DNA from: Microbispora hainanensis
GTDB taxonomy: Bacteria > Actinomycetota > Actinomycetes > Streptosporangiales > Streptosporangiaceae
Assembly (NCBI RefSeq): GCF_036186745.1
Contig: NZ_CP108086.1
Span: forward strand, 6,324,001 to 6,388,000
DNA length: 64,000 nt
Direction: 5' to 3'
Part shown: positions 44,550-54,152 of the stretch, one piece after another
Numbering within the stretch: the stretch's first letter is position 1
Layout of the letters: the number at the start of each line of letters is the position of its first letter
Translations under genes and position numbers: made by a program
The notes under the pieces: generated by a model
The model's database searches: none
What the model was told of the DNA's origin: nothing
The model's input: only the letters and a program-made list of their open reading frames with translations

Positions 44550-44701
44550 GCTCATGATGCCAGAGCAGCGGGCCTGCGACCAATCCATGCGTCCTCCCCG
44601 CACTTCCCTTTCCGCCCGGCCGCCGTCGGCGCACTCATCCCGCGCCGCCGGTGGCGCCGGCGACCCCGTTGAGATGTGGCATCTGAGAGGAAGACCATCC
44701 C

Positions 44702-45646
44702 ATGAGTGAGACAACTGTGGCGGTTCCCGGCCTGGCCGTCGGCACCCCGTCCCCGGTCATCGCGGTGCGGCCGGTCGTGCTGCCGGCCCCCGGCCGCGGC
44801 GAGGACCTGCGCGTACGCGTGTCCGCGCCGGCGACCGGAAACGAACTGCCGGTCATCGTCTTCTCGCACGGTTTCGGGGAGTCGATGGACGGCTACGCCC
44901 CGCTGGTCGACTTCTGGACTGCCCACGGCTTCGCGGTGATCCAGCCCACCCATCTCGACTCGAGGACGCTGAACCTCCCTCCCGACGACCCTCGTACGTC
45001 TCTGATCTGGCGGCTCCGCGTCGAGGACCTCACGCGCGTCCTCGACGGGCTGGATTTCGTCGAAGCCGCCGCTCCCGGCCTCGCCGGGCGGCTCGACCGG
45101 AGCCGCATCGCCGTGGCCGGGCACTCCTGGGGCGCCCAGACGGCGAGCATGCTCCTCGGGGCGCGTGTCCTCGGCCCGGAAGGCGAGCCGGGAGAGGACC
45201 TGTCCGACCCGCGGATCACGGCGGGTGTGCTGCTCGCCGTCCCCGGCACGGGCGGAGCCGACCTGACTCCGTTCGCCGCCGAGCACTTCCCGTTCATGAA
45301 CCCGGGCTTCGCGGAGATGACCACACCGGCCCTCGTGGTCGCGGGAGATCACGACCAGTCCCTGCTGTCGGTCCGGGGGCCGGACTGGTTCACCGACGCG
45401 TACGTCCAGAGCCCACACGGCAAGAGCCTGCTCACTGTGTTCGGTGCGGAACACTCGCTTGGCGGGATCTCCGGCTACAACGTCACGGAGACCACGGACG
45501 AGAACCCCGAGCGGGTCGCCCTGATCCAGCGGCTCACCTGGGCCTACCTCCGCACCGCGCTCGGCGTCGACGGCTCCGCCTGGCCGGCGGCGCGTGCCGC
45601 TCTGGCCGCGGCCGGCGATCCGCTGGGCCGGATCGAGTCCAGGTGA
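44702..45646 (+). CDS. Alpha/beta hydrolase (chlorophyllase/PAF-acetylhydrolase-like)
   Basis: The 314-aa protein has oxyanion VIVFSHGFGESMDGYAPLVD, nucleophile elbow VAGHSWGAQTASMLLGA, an acid in VVAGDHDQSLLSV, and the triad His in FGAEHSLGGISGYN. No signal peptide. It is probably repressed by the divergent TetR protein and so has a detoxifying role. A strong hairpin follows the stop by 4 bp. Confidence 0.87.
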   Translation: MSETTVAVPGLAVGTPSPVIAVRPVVLPAPGRGEDLRVRVSAPATGNELPVIVFSHGFGESMDGYAPLVDFWTAHGFAVIQPTHLDSRTLNLPPDDPRTSLIWRLRVEDLTRVLDGLDFVEAAAPGLAGRLDRSRIAVAGHSWGAQTASMLLGARVLGPEGEPGEDLSDPRITAGVLLAVPGTGGADLTPFAAEHFPFMNPGFAEMTTPALVVAGDHDQSLLSVRGPDWFTDAYVQSPHGKSLLTVFGAEHSLGGISGYNVTETTDENPERVALIQRLTWAYLRTALGVDGSAWPAARAALAAAGDPLGRIESR

Positions 45647-45650
45647 TTCC

Positions 45651-45691
45651 CCGGGCGGGCGGCCGGACCGCCGCTCCGGCCGCCCGCCCGG
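45651..45691 (+). terminator. Strong GC hairpin terminator
   Basis: CCGGGCGGGCGGCCGG (45651-45666) is exactly complementary to 45676-45691 across a 9-nt loop. A 16-bp perfect stem 4 bp after the hydrolase stop is a clear factor-independent-type terminator, without a U-tract. Confidence 0.8.
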
Positions 45692-45897
45692 CAGAAGGGA
45701 CGCCCCAATAGGGGGACGCCACGTTGTTCTCGGCCCAGCGCTTCTCGGCGTCGGAGCCCGCCGGAGGCGGCGCGATCCCGTCGATCAGTGAACTGCGTGG
45801 CCAGGTGATCGCCACTCACCCCCGGCCGCATCGGACGGCGCACCGACCGGTACCGCGCCGTGAGAGGTCTCCAGACGCTCGCTCGCGTAGCCGCATC

Positions 45898-45926
45898 TTG
45901 CCTTAGCTAAGTTAGCTTGTTAAGTT
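45898..45926 (+). promoter_or_regulatory. MarR promoter/operator, leaderless transcript
   Basis: TTGCCT (45898-45903) and TAAGTT (45921-45926) are 17 bp apart. The -10 ends 7 bp before the MarR ATG (45934), implying a leaderless mRNA. The palindrome TTAGCTAA (45903-45910) and direct repeats TAAGTTAGC (45908-45916, 45921-45929; 13-bp period) overlap the promoter and are candidates for MarR binding. Confidence 0.6.
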
Positions 45927-45933
45927 AGCGGGC

Positions 45934-46371
45934 ATGGAGCGGAACCTCAGCCTCAACCTGCATGTGCTCACCGCTCGGCTGGACCGGGCCGCCGACCGCA
46001 TACTCCGGGCGGAGCACGACATCTCCTACAGCCGGTTCCTGGCCCTGACCCTGGTGGGGGAACTGGGGGCCTCGACACAGCGGACCCTCGCCGAATACCT
46101 CGGCGTCACCGAGCCGTCGGTGAGCCGCATGACCGGCGTCCTGGCCGCCGACGGTCTCCTCGACGTCCAGCCCGACCCCGCCGGGGGCAACCGGCGGCGA
46201 CTGAGCCTCACCGACGAGGGAAAGCGGCTTGTGGCCTCGATCCGGCAGGAGTTCGAAGATCGGCTCGCCGCCGTCGTCGCCGAGAGCGGCGTGCCGTACG
46301 CCGAGTACGCCGAGCACACCGCGCGGCTGCTGACCACGTTCGACCGGCTCGAGCGGGAGGCGGGCAAGTGA
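45934..46371 (+). CDS. MarR-family regulator
   Basis: The 145-aa winged-helix protein has LAEYLGVTEPSVSRMTGVLA (recognition helix) and the wing GLLDVQPDPAGGNRRRLSLT. Its stop overlaps the GTG start of the hydrolase gene that follows, so the two form an autoregulated operon. The AT-rich upstream repeats overlap its promoter. Confidence 0.9.
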   Translation: MERNLSLNLHVLTARLDRAADRILRAEHDISYSRFLALTLVGELGASTQRTLAEYLGVTEPSVSRMTGVLAADGLLDVQPDPAGGNRRRLSLTDEGKRLVASIRQEFEDRLAAVVAESGVPYAEYAEHTARLLTTFDRLEREAGK

Positions 46372-47213
46372 GCCGGAACACCGATACTCCGCCCTTACAC
46401 GAGCACACGGCAGTTTCGGCCGATGGCACGGCGATCGCTTACCGAACCCTGGGCGCAGGACCGGACCTGATCGTGGTCGGCGGCAACCTGAGCACCTCCG
46501 ACGACTACCTGCCGCTGGCCCGCCTGCTGGCCCGCTCCTTCACCGTGCACGTCGTCGACCGGCGCGGACGCGGCGCCAGCGGCCCCCAGGGATCGGAGTA
46601 TTCGCTGGCCAAGGAAGTCGAGGACCTGCACGCCGTCCAGGCCGCGACCGGGGCCCGCCTGGCCTTCGGGCACAGTTATGGCGGGCTCGTCGTCCTGGAG
46701 GCCGCACGCTCCTTGCCGCTGTTCGACCGCATCGCGGTCTACGAGCCGGGAGTGCCCTGCGCCCCCGTCCCCACCGCGTGGATGGCGCCGTTCCGGGAAC
46801 GGCTGGCCGCAGGCGACCACTACGGCGCGTTCGTCCACTTCATCCAAGGCTCTGGCGGAGCGCCGGCCTTCATGGCCAAGCTGCCGCACTGGTATCTGCG
46901 CACCGTGATGCGCGTCGTGTTGCGCGGGCCGAGATGGGAGCGCATGCGATCCCTGCTGACGGCATGCCTGGCCGAGCACGAGCAGCTCGCCGCCCAGTAT
47001 GGCCGGCTCCCCGAGTTCGCCGATGTCACCGCCCCGGTGCTGCTCCTCGTCGGCGGCCGCTCCAGGCCCGAGCACCGAGCGGAGTTCACCATGCTCCGCG
47101 ACGCCCTTCCCGACGCCAGTCTCGAAACCGTCGACGGCCTCGGCCACCTGTCACCGACGGAACCGAAATCGGGCCCCGTCGTGGTCGCGCGGGCACTGCC
47201 GTTCCTCCTGTGA
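46368..47213 (+). CDS. Alpha/beta hydrolase
   Basis: The 281-aa protein has VVDRRGRGASG (the conserved turn after strand 4), nucleophile elbow FGHSYGGLVVLEA, acid in LLVGGRSRPEH and His in VDGLGHLSPTEP. It starts with GTG inside the MarR stop (GTGA). Its target is probably the compound sensed by MarR. Substrate unknown. Confidence 0.88.
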   Translation: MSRNTDTPPLHEHTAVSADGTAIAYRTLGAGPDLIVVGGNLSTSDDYLPLARLLARSFTVHVVDRRGRGASGPQGSEYSLAKEVEDLHAVQAATGARLAFGHSYGGLVVLEAARSLPLFDRIAVYEPGVPCAPVPTAWMAPFRERLAAGDHYGAFVHFIQGSGGAPAFMAKLPHWYLRTVMRVVLRGPRWERMRSLLTACLAEHEQLAAQYGRLPEFADVTAPVLLLVGGRSRPEHRAEFTMLRDALPDASLETVDGLGHLSPTEPKSGPVVVARALPFLL

Positions 47214-47375
47214 CGATGAGGCGGACGCTCGGTCGCCGGATCACGCTCGGAATCAACGAGCAGGCTCCGCTGCCCAGCACGTTGCCCACAGCGACCGCCG
47301 CCCCGAGCGGGGTCGCCGTCGCCGCGCTGGAAAATGTGTGGGTGCCGCGGGCGCCGATTGCCTAGGGTGCTGCCG

Positions 47376-48323
47376 GTGAGAGACCTCCGCCTGCTGCCCA
47401 AGGCTCACCTGCACACTCACCTGGAAAGCACCGTCCGTCCCGCGACGATCCGCGAGCTGGGCGGCGACCCACCGGTGCAGGACCGGCCGTTCCGGGACTT
47501 CCGGGAGTTCGCCGACCAGCGTGCCCAGGTGCGCGCGCTGCTGCGCGAGCCCGGGCACTTCCGCCGCATCGCCGAGGAGTTCTGCCAGGACGAGGCGGCC
47601 CAGGGCGTCCGCTACGCGGAGGTCACCTTCACCGCGGCGGCCCACGGCGAGCGGGTCGGCGATCCGGACATGCCGCTGGAGGCCGTGCTGGAGGGCCTCG
47701 CCGCCGGTGCGGAGCGGTACGGCATCCGGACGCGGGTGATCCTGGACCACTCCCGCCGCCGTCCCGCCGAACGGCTGTGGCACAGCCTCAAGCTGGCCGT
47801 ACGGCACCCGCAGGTGGTGGCCATCGGCCTGGCCGGGGACGAGTCCCACCCGGCGGCGCCGTTCGCCGAGGTGTTGCAGGCCGCCCGCGAGGCGGGGGTG
47901 CACCTGGTGCACCACGCCGGGGAGACGGCAGGACCGGCCAGCGTGCGGGAGGCGTTGACGGTGGGGCACGCGGAGCGGATCGGCCACGGCATCCGCGTGC
48001 TGGAGGACCCGGAGCTGGTGGCCGAGCTGCGGAGCCGCCGCGTGCCGCTGGAGGTCTGCCCCTTCTCGAACGTCCTGCTCGGGCTGGTCCCGTCGCTGGC
48101 CGAGCACCCGCTGCCGCGCCTGGTCGAAGCCGGTCTGACGGTCACCCTGAACACGGACGGGGAGACATCGCTGGCCGCGGAATACCAGCGCGCCCGGGAG
48201 GTCTTCGGGTGCAGCGACGCCGAGCTGGCGGACCTGGCCCGCGCCTCGGTCGAGTGCGGCTTCGCCCCTGCGGAGGTGAAGGCGCAGGTCTGTGCCGAGA
48301 TCGGCCGGTGGCTCGACGGCTGA
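47376..48323 (+). CDS. Adenosine deaminase-like protein with an altered active site
   Basis: The 315-aa amidohydrolase has the metal motif in KAHLHTHLESTVRPATI, GLAGDESHP, VHLVHHAGETAGPASV and ERIGHGIRVLED, in the order of adenosine deaminases. In the final motif the family's Asp-Asp (LNTDDP) reads LNTDGE: the zinc-binding Asp is kept but the next Asp, which contacts the purine, is Gly. The substrate may therefore not be adenosine. GTG 47376 was chosen (fold start). Confidence 0.82.
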   Translation: MRDLRLLPKAHLHTHLESTVRPATIRELGGDPPVQDRPFRDFREFADQRAQVRALLREPGHFRRIAEEFCQDEAAQGVRYAEVTFTAAAHGERVGDPDMPLEAVLEGLAAGAERYGIRTRVILDHSRRRPAERLWHSLKLAVRHPQVVAIGLAGDESHPAAPFAEVLQAAREAGVHLVHHAGETAGPASVREALTVGHAERIGHGIRVLEDPELVAELRSRRVPLEVCPFSNVLLGLVPSLAEHPLPRLVEAGLTVTLNTDGETSLAAEYQRAREVFGCSDAELADLARASVECGFAPAEVKAQVCAEIGRWLDG

Positions 48324-48346
48324 GAACCCGGCTTCTTTGGGGCGAT

Positions 48347-48376
48347 GCGCGGCCTGGGCCGAGTCCCGGGCCGCGC
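48347..48376 (+). terminator. Hairpin after the deaminase gene
   Basis: GCGCGGCCTGGG (48347-48358) pairs with CCCGGGCCGCGC (48365-48376) with one mismatch across a 6-nt loop, 23 bp after the stop codon. Confidence 0.6.
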
Positions 48377-48427
48377 GGGCACAGGAACGCTAGCCTGGTG
48401 CGGATCACGGAAAGGGGACGACCAAAA

Positions 48428-49780
48428 ATGGTGCTGGAGGGGACGGCCCGCGCACTGCTGCGCCGGCTGGCGGCCGAGCAGGCCGAGGCGCGGCTGCCGT
48501 CGGTGGTGGCGGCGATCGTGCGGGACGGCGAGATCGCCTGGTTCGGGGCGCGCGGCCGGGTCGGCGGGGAGCCGCCCACGCGGGACACCCAGTACCGCAT
48601 CGGGTCCATCACCAAGACCTTCGTGGCGGTCGTCGTCATGCGGCTGCGCGACGAGGGCAGGCTCGACCTGCTGGATCCCCTGGACAAGCACGTTCCCGGC
48701 ACGCCGCTGGGCGACGTCACGGTCGCCCAGTTGCTGTCGCACAGCGGCGGGCTGACCGCCGAGTCTCCCGGCCAGTGGTGGGAGCGCACCCCGGGCGTGC
48801 CGGTGGCCGACCTGATCGCCGCGCTCGGCCCCGAGTCGTCCCGGCACCGGCCCGGCCGCCGCTACCACTACTCCAACCTCGGGTTCGCCCTGCTCGGCGA
48901 GCTGGTCGCGCGCAAGCGGTCGGCGCCGTGGGACGAGGTCGTACGCGAGGAGATCCTGGAGCCGCTCGGCATGCGCGACACCACCCCGCGCCCGCGCGCG
49001 CCGCACGCCACCGGGTATGCCGTGCACCCGTGGGCCGACACGCTGCTGCCGGAGCCGGAGAACGACCACGGCGCGATGGCCCCGGCCGGGCAGATGTGGT
49101 CCACGGCCGCCGACCTGGCCCGGTGGGCGGCATTCATCGGCGGCGACACCGGCGAGGTGCTGCGCCCGGCCACCGTGGCCGAGATGCGCGAGCCGGCCGT
49201 CGTGGACGACGGCGACACCTGGACCCGCGGCTACGGGCTGGGCCTCCAGCTCGCCCGGCACACCGGGCCCGGCGGCCCGCGCCGGCTGGCCGGTCACACC
49301 GGGTCGATGCCCGGTTTCCTGGCCACCGTGTGGGCCGACCCCGCCGACGGCACGGCCGTGCTGTGGATGGCCAACACCACCTCGGGCGTGCGCAACCTCG
49401 ACACCTCCCTGCTGGACATCCTGGCCGAGCACGAGCCGCCGCTGCCGGCCGAGTGGTCGCCCTCCCCCGTGGACGAGGACCTGCTGGCGCTGACCGGGCC
49501 CTGGTATTGGGGGCCGACGCCGTACGTGCTGCGGGTCCTGCCGCAGCGGGGCCTGTCGCTGACCCCGGTGAGCGGCCAGGGGCGGGCCTCCCGGTTCACC
49601 GCCCGGCCCGACGGCACCTGGCTGGGGCTCGACGGCTACTACGCCGGGGAGACCCTGCGGGTGGTCCGCTCCCCCGGCGGGGTGACCCACCTCGACCTCA
49701 ACACGTTCATCTTCACGCGTGAGCCGTACGACCCGGCGGCGCCGGTGCCGGGCGGCGTCGACCCGGACGGCTGGAGGTGA
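48428..49780 (+). CDS. Serine hydrolase (beta-lactamase/EstB family)
   Basis: The 450-aa protein has SxxK in YRIGSITKTFVAVVVMRLRD, YxN in RYHYSNLGFALLGEL, and HTG in GHTGSMPGFLATVW, the three class C/EstB motifs in order, followed by a ~100-aa C-terminal beta domain. No signal peptide. AAGGGG precedes ATG 48428. It is convergent with the ABC operon. Confidence 0.88.
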   Translation: MVLEGTARALLRRLAAEQAEARLPSVVAAIVRDGEIAWFGARGRVGGEPPTRDTQYRIGSITKTFVAVVVMRLRDEGRLDLLDPLDKHVPGTPLGDVTVAQLLSHSGGLTAESPGQWWERTPGVPVADLIAALGPESSRHRPGRRYHYSNLGFALLGELVARKRSAPWDEVVREEILEPLGMRDTTPRPRAPHATGYAVHPWADTLLPEPENDHGAMAPAGQMWSTAADLARWAAFIGGDTGEVLRPATVAEMREPAVVDDGDTWTRGYGLGLQLARHTGPGGPRRLAGHTGSMPGFLATVWADPADGTAVLWMANTTSGVRNLDTSLLDILAEHEPPLPAEWSPSPVDEDLLALTGPWYWGPTPYVLRVLPQRGLSLTPVSGQGRASRFTARPDGTWLGLDGYYAGETLRVVRSPGGVTHLDLNTFIFTREPYDPAAPVPGGVDPDGWR

Positions 49781-49784
49781 CCCG

Positions 49785-50981
49785 TCAGGTGGTGGCCAGC
49801 GCCACCGGCGGCGACAGACGGGCCGCGCGCATCGCCGGGTAGAGACCGGCGAGGGTGCCGATGACGAGCGTGGCGCCGACGGCGCCCGCGAACGCCCAGG
49901 GCGGGACCACCGCCGGCCAGCCGCGCGACAGCGCGTAGCCGGCGGTGGCCAGGCCGCCCAGCACCGCGCCCGCCACCCCGCCGAGCGCCGACAGCAGCAG
50001 CGACTCGGCGAGGAACTGCAGGCGCACCTGGCCGCGGGTGGCGCCCAGCGAGCGGCGCAGGCCGATCTCCTTGCGCCGCTCCAGCACCGAGATCACCATG
50101 GTGTTGGCCACGCCGACGCCGCCGACCAGCAGCGCGACCGCGCCGAGCCCGAGCAGCAGGTTGGTGAACGCGCTCGCGGCCGCCGCCCGGGCCGCCAGCG
50201 CGTCGGAGGGCCTGCTGACCGTGACCTCCTCCGGGTTCTCCGGGTTGACCGTGCGCGGCAGCACGGCGCGTACGGCCTCCACCGATTCCTCGGCGGACCG
50301 CTCGTAGATGGTCGTCGGGTGGCCGTCGAAGCCGAGGTATTTCTCGGCGGCGGGGAACCCGACGAGCGCCGAGCGCTCGATCTCCGGGGCGAGCGGCATC
50401 GCGCCGAGGACGCCGACGACGGTGAACCACCGTTCGCCCATCCAGACCTGTACGCCCGTCCTGGTGATGCCGAGCCGCTCCGCGGCCTTGGCGCCCAGCA
50501 CGACGGCGGGCCGCGTCTCGGTGGCGGCGTTCAGCCAGGCGCCGGTGACGACCCGGCCCTCCAGTGTGGTGAGCAGGTCGGCGGTCGCGGCCTGGACGGC
50601 GATGCCGCCGGTCACGGCCTTGGGGATGCGGTCGGTGCGCCGGATCGTGGTGTCGACCGTGCCGGTGGCCGAGGCGGTGCGCACCGGCCCGATGCGCCGG
50701 ACCATGCCGAGCGCCTCCTCGGGCAGCTTGGCCTGCTCGCCGAACATCGTCTGCCCCGGCGCGACGGTGAGCAGGTTGGTGCCGAGCCGGTCGAGCTGGC
50801 GCAGCAGTTGCTCGCGGGAGGACGACGAGATGCCCAGCACCGCGATCATGGTGGCGATGCCGATGGCGATGCCGAGCGCGGACAGGATCACCCGCGCGGG
50901 GCGGGTGCGCAGCCCGGCCGCGCCGGTCCGCAGGATGTCGGACGGCCCGAGCCGGGCGGGGGTCAGCCGCTGACGGGTCAT
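49785..50981 (-). CDS. MacB-type ABC permease (FtsX domain)
   Basis: The 398-aa permease has four transmembrane helices with the first far from the other three, and a large extracytoplasmic MacB core between them: [20 protein letters not shown], then [20 protein letters not shown] and [17 protein letters not shown]. It is the last gene of a coupled operon; its ATG overlaps the ATPase stop (ATGA). Type VII ABC systems of this kind use mechanotransmission and do not move substrate through the membrane core. Confidence 0.9.
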   Translation of the reverse strand: MTRQRLTPARLGPSDILRTGAAGLRTRPARVILSALGIAIGIATMIAVLGISSSSREQLLRQLDRLGTNLLTVAPGQTMFGEQAKLPEEALGMVRRIGPVRTASATGTVDTTIRRTDRIPKAVTGGIAVQAATADLLTTLEGRVVTGAWLNAATETRPAVVLGAKAAERLGITRTGVQVWMGERWFTVVGVLGAMPLAPEIERSALVGFPAAEKYLGFDGHPTTIYERSAEESVEAVRAVLPRTVNPENPEEVTVSRPSDALAARAAAASAFTNLLLGLGAVALLVGGVGVANTMVISVLERRKEIGLRRSLGATRGQVRLQFLAESLLLSALGGVAGAVLGGLATAGYALSRGWPAVVPPWAFAGAVGATLVIGTLAGLYPAMRAARLSPPVALATT

Positions 50982-51769
50982 CGTGGTGCTCCCTTCGCCG
51001 CCCACGCCGTTTCGGGGCCGGCGGGGGCTTTCGGGCCGGCTTTGGGGTTGGGCCCGGGTGGCCGGCGTCCGGCGCCCGCCCCGGCGTCGGCGACGACCCG
51101 GCCGTCGCGTACGCGCACCTGTCGGGGGCACCACGCGGCGATCTCGGGGTCGTGGGTGATGACCACGATCGTGGTGCCTGCGGCGTGCAGGTCGCGCAGG
51201 ACGTTCAGCACCTCGGCGCCCGCCGCCGAGTCGAGGTTGCCGGTCGGCTCGTCGGCCAGCAGCAGCGGCGGGTCGCCCGCCACGGCGCGGGCCACCGCGA
51301 CCCGCTGCTGCTCCCCGCCCGACAGCTGATCGGGCCGGTGGCCGAGCCGGTGGCCGAGGCCCACCCGTTCCAGCGCGGCGGCGGCGCGTTCGCGCCGCGC
51401 CCGCAGCGGCGTGCCGGTGTAGAGCAGGCCGTCGGCGACGTTGTCCAGCGCGCTCACCCCCGGTGCGAGGTGGAACTGCTGGAAGACGAAGCCCAGGTGG
51501 CGGGCGCGCAGCGCGGAAAGCTCCCGGTCGGACAGCCCGGCCACGTCGTGCCCGGCGATCCGTACGGTGCCCGTGGTGGGCCGGTCGAGGGTCCCGATGA
51601 GGTGCAGCAGGGTCGACTTGCCGGATCCGGACGGGCCGGCGACGGCGACCAGCTCGCCGCGTCCGACCAGCAGGTCCACGCCGCGCAGGGCCCGCACGCC
51701 GGCGCCGTACACCTTGGTCACCTCGCGCAGCTCCACCACGGCGGGCTGCTCGGGCTGCGGGATGCTCAT
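50978..51769 (-). CDS. MacB-type ABC ATP-binding protein
   Basis: The 263-aa ATPase has Walker [13 protein letters not shown]-loop [11 protein letters not shown], signature [14 protein letters not shown], Walker [13 protein letters not shown] and H-loop VITHDPE, the LolD/MacB pattern. The last ~35 residues are Pro/Lys-rich. Its stop overlaps the permease ATG, and its own ATG overlaps the adaptor stop, so expression of the set is tightly coupled. Confidence 0.92.
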   Translation of the reverse strand: MSIPQPEQPAVVELREVTKVYGAGVRALRGVDLLVGRGELVAVAGPSGSGKSTLLHLIGTLDRPTTGTVRIAGHDVAGLSDRELSALRARHLGFVFQQFHLAPGVSALDNVADGLLYTGTPLRARRERAAAALERVGLGHRLGHRPDQLSGGEQQRVAVARAVAGDPPLLLADEPTGNLDSAAGAEVLNVLRDLHAAGTTIVVITHDPEIAAWCPRQVRVRDGRVVADAGAGAGRRPPGPNPKAGPKAPAGPETAWAAKGAPR

Positions 51770-52830
51770 GTGGCGGGCACCCCGACCTTCATGCCCTCGG
51801 CGAGGCCGGCGCCGGTGATCTCGACCATGCCGCCGCCGAAGGCGCCGAGCTCGACCGGGACCACGCGGGTGGAGGCGCCCTCGACCACCTCGACGCCGAA
51901 GCCGCCCTCGCGCAGGGCCAGCAGCGCCTCCACCGGCACGGCCAGCACGTTCTCGCGCCGCTCGCTGACCAGCTCGACCTCGACCGGGGCCTTGTCGAGC
52001 CGTGTCTTGGGCGGCTTGCTCAAGGTGATGTCGACGTCGATGGTGCTGCCCTGGTCCTGGCCCTGCCCGGACGAGACGGCCTTGGCCACCGTGCCGACCG
52101 AGGTGATCTTCCCGGTGACCCGCTCGCCGCCCGGCAGTTCGACGGTGACCTTGGCGCCCTTCCTGGCCAGCGACTGGTCGTCGGTGGACAGGTCCACGTG
52201 CACCAGCCGCCGTACGCCCGTGACGGTCAGGACCGGACGTCCGGGAGTGCTCCTGTCGCCGACCTCGACCCTGGCGTCGGTCACCCGGGCGGCGGCCGGC
52301 AGGAAGACCACCTGGGAGGCGTCCACCTGCCCGGTCTCGGGGAGCCCGGCGGCTTCCTGCCACTCCTTGACGGCCAGATAGGTGGCGTAGCTGAAGTGGT
52401 CGTCCACGGTCAGGTCGTCGCCGTAGCCGAGGACCTTGAGGTTGCGTTCGAGCTGCTCGACGTCCGGGCCGTCGTCGACGCCCTGCCGCAGCGGGCGATA
52501 CATGGGCAGCGATCCGTACATGAGGACCACCGGCCTGCGGTCGATCTTGAGCAGCGGGCGGCCGCGCCGGACGACCGCGCCCTCGGCGGGCGTCCAGGTC
52601 ACGGTGCCGGCGGCGTCGGCGGTCACCTGCCGCTCGCCGGAGTAGGTCAGCGCCCCCTCCACGGTCTTGGTGTCGATCAGGTCCTGACGCGTGATCGACG
52701 CGGTGGCGGGCACCGGGGGCGGGGACGGCTCGGCCGCTCCCGCGCCGTCGCCGCCCGCCATGGCGACGGCCGTTCCGGCGGCGGCCAGGGCGAGGACGCC
52801 GGCGCCCGCGATCACCAGGCCCTTCCTCAC
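51766..52830 (-). CDS. Efflux adaptor (HlyD/MFP-like) with peptidoglycan-binding-like insert
   Basis: The 354-aa protein starts with a membrane anchor ([20 protein letters not shown]) and has the lipoyl-like halves [20 protein letters not shown] and [17 protein letters not shown]. Between them lies a PG_binding_1-like module ([20 protein letters not shown], then [20 protein letters not shown]). The beta-barrel and membrane-proximal domains follow. Such an insert could tie the exporter to the Gram-positive wall. GTG 52830 overlaps the stop of the lipoprotein gene (GTGA). Confidence 0.85.
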   Translation of the reverse strand: MRKGLVIAGAGVLALAAAGTAVAMAGGDGAGAAEPSPPPVPATASITRQDLIDTKTVEGALTYSGERQVTADAAGTVTWTPAEGAVVRRGRPLLKIDRRPVVLMYGSLPMYRPLRQGVDDGPDVEQLERNLKVLGYGDDLTVDDHFSYATYLAVKEWQEAAGLPETGQVDASQVVFLPAAARVTDARVEVGDRSTPGRPVLTVTGVRRLVHVDLSTDDQSLARKGAKVTVELPGGERVTGKITSVGTVAKAVSSGQGQDQGSTIDVDITLSKPPKTRLDKAPVEVELVSERRENVLAVPVEALLALREGGFGVEVVEGASTRVVPVELGAFGGGMVEITGAGLAEGMKVGVPAT

Positions 52831-53342
52831 GGCTTCCTCCCCGGCGCGAACTCCTCGCAGGCCTTCTGGGCCTCTTCCAGCGTCTTCCGCTGACCCGGCT
52901 TGATCTTGATCTGGATGCCCTGGCCGGGGGCCGGGTCGGGCATGTCGATGCCGTGCTCGCGCATGCACTGGGCGAACTTGACCATCCGGTCACGCGCCTC
53001 GGGATCGCCGCCGCCGGCCTTGTCGCCGATCGCGTCCTTCATGAAGTGCCGGCAGTCCTGCATGGCCTTTTCCGTCGCGGCCTGGTCGCCCTTCTTGCTC
53101 GTGATGCGGATGCGGCCGTCCGGGCCGGGGTCGGGCATGTCCACGCCGTGCTCGCGCATGCACTGGGCGAACTTGAGCTGGGCGTCCTGCCGGTCCACCG
53201 GGGCCGACGCCGATGCCGCCGGTCCGGCCGTGGCGCCGCCCGCGCTGGCGATCCCGTCGTCCGCGGGGGCCGCGCCGCAGCCGGCCAGCGCCAGTGCGAG
53301 CCCTAATGCCGGGCCCAGGGCGCGCAGTGGTCGTGAGCGCAT
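52827..53342 (-). CDS. Two-repeat lipoprotein linked to a MacB-type exporter
   Basis: The 171-aa precursor has a lipobox LALALAGC, then two copies of a ~45-residue unit [10 protein letters not shown][VI]DMPDP, each with a further Cys ~40 residues on (MQDCRHF, KACEEF). Each unit may fold by a disulfide. It is the first gene of the ABC operon and probably acts as a surface substrate-binding or sensor component. No recognised domain. ATG 53342 begins the signal peptide. Confidence 0.8.
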   Translation of the reverse strand: MRSRPLRALGPALGLALALAGCGAAPADDGIASAGGATAGPAASASAPVDRQDAQLKFAQCMREHGVDMPDPGPDGRIRITSKKGDQAATEKAMQDCRHFMKDAIGDKAGGGDPEARDRMVKFAQCMREHGIDMPDPAPGQGIQIKIKPGQRKTLEEAQKACEEFAPGRKP

Positions 53343-53427
53343 AGGTCCTTCCTCCTCCGTCGCTTCTCCTCGTCCGGGGCGTTCGCCCGGGACGGGGCCC
53401 AACTCCAGCGGAGGCGGTGCTAAACGC

Positions 53428-53450
53428 GGATAAGCGAGATCGGCTTATCC
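53428..53450. promoter_or_regulatory. Inverted repeat between the ABC operon and the two-component genes
   Basis: GGATAAGC (53428-53435) and GCTTATCC (53443-53450) are perfect arms around GAGATCG in the divergent promoter region. It is a candidate binding site for the adjacent OmpR-type regulator. Confidence 0.55.
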
Positions 53451-53498
53451 ATGGCTAACACCGGCTGCGCCACCCTCGAACCCGAGCGGGAGGTTCGG

Positions 53499-54152
53499 AT
53501 GCGGGTGCTCGTGGTCGAGGACGAGGAACAGCTGGCCGAGGCCGTCGCCCGGGGGCTGCGGCTGCACGCCATCGCGGTGGACGTGGCCTACGACGGTCAG
53601 GAGGCGCTGAAGCTGGCCTCCTACGTCGACTACGACGTGGTCGTGCTCGACCGCGACCTGCCCGAGGTGCACGGCGACGACGTGTGCCGGGAGCTGGTCA
53701 CGGCCGCCGGGGCGAGCCGCATCCTCATGCTGACGGCGGCCGGGCGGGTGCGTGACCGGGTCGGGGGCCTGTCCCTGGGCGCCGACGACTACCTGGTCAA
53801 GCCGTTCGCGTTCGCCGAGCTGGTGGCCCGCATCCGGGCCCTGGCCCGGCGCTCGCCCCGGGCGGTGCGGCCCGTGCTGGAGCGGGCCGGGATCCGGCTC
53901 GACCCCGCCCGCCGTACGGTGGTGCGCGACGGGCGGCAGGTGGCGCTGGGCCGCAGGGAGTTCGACGTGCTGCACGAGCTCATGCGCGCCGGCGGAGGGC
54001 TGGTCAGCTCGGCCCGGCTGCGCGCGAGCGTGTGGGACGAGCACGCCGACGCGGGCACGGGCGTGCTGCGCGTCACCATCACCTCGCTGCGCCGCAAGCT
54101 GGGCGAGCCGCCGGTGATCGAGAACGTGCCGGGCCGGGGGTATCGGCTGTGA
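53499..54152 (+). CDS. OmpR-family response regulator
   Basis: The 217-aa regulator has the receiver acid pocket VVEDEE, phospho-acceptor Asp51 in VVVLDRDLPEVHGD, Lys in DDYLVKPFAFAELV, and a winged-helix DNA-binding domain (LGRREFDVLHELMRAGGGLV, TITSLRRKLGEPP, PGRGYRL). GGGAGG lies upstream of ATG 53499. It is coupled to the kinase gene by GTGA overlap and divergent from the MacB-type operon, which it probably controls. Confidence 0.93.
   Translation: MRVLVVEDEEQLAEAVARGLRLHAIAVDVAYDGQEALKLASYVDYDVVVLDRDLPEVHGDDVCRELVTAAGASRILMLTAAGRVRDRVGGLSLGADDYLVKPFAFAELVARIRALARRSPRAVRPVLERAGIRLDPARRTVVRDGRQVALGRREFDVLHELMRAGGGLVSSARLRASVWDEHADAGTGVLRVTITSLRRKLGEPPVIENVPGRGYRL

Noticed and set aside
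47214..47375. Minus-strand fragment resembling a Na+/Ca2+ exchanger segment (AVAVGNVLGS)
   Set aside because: Only about ten residues look similar, with no start and no further motif; chance similarity cannot be excluded.
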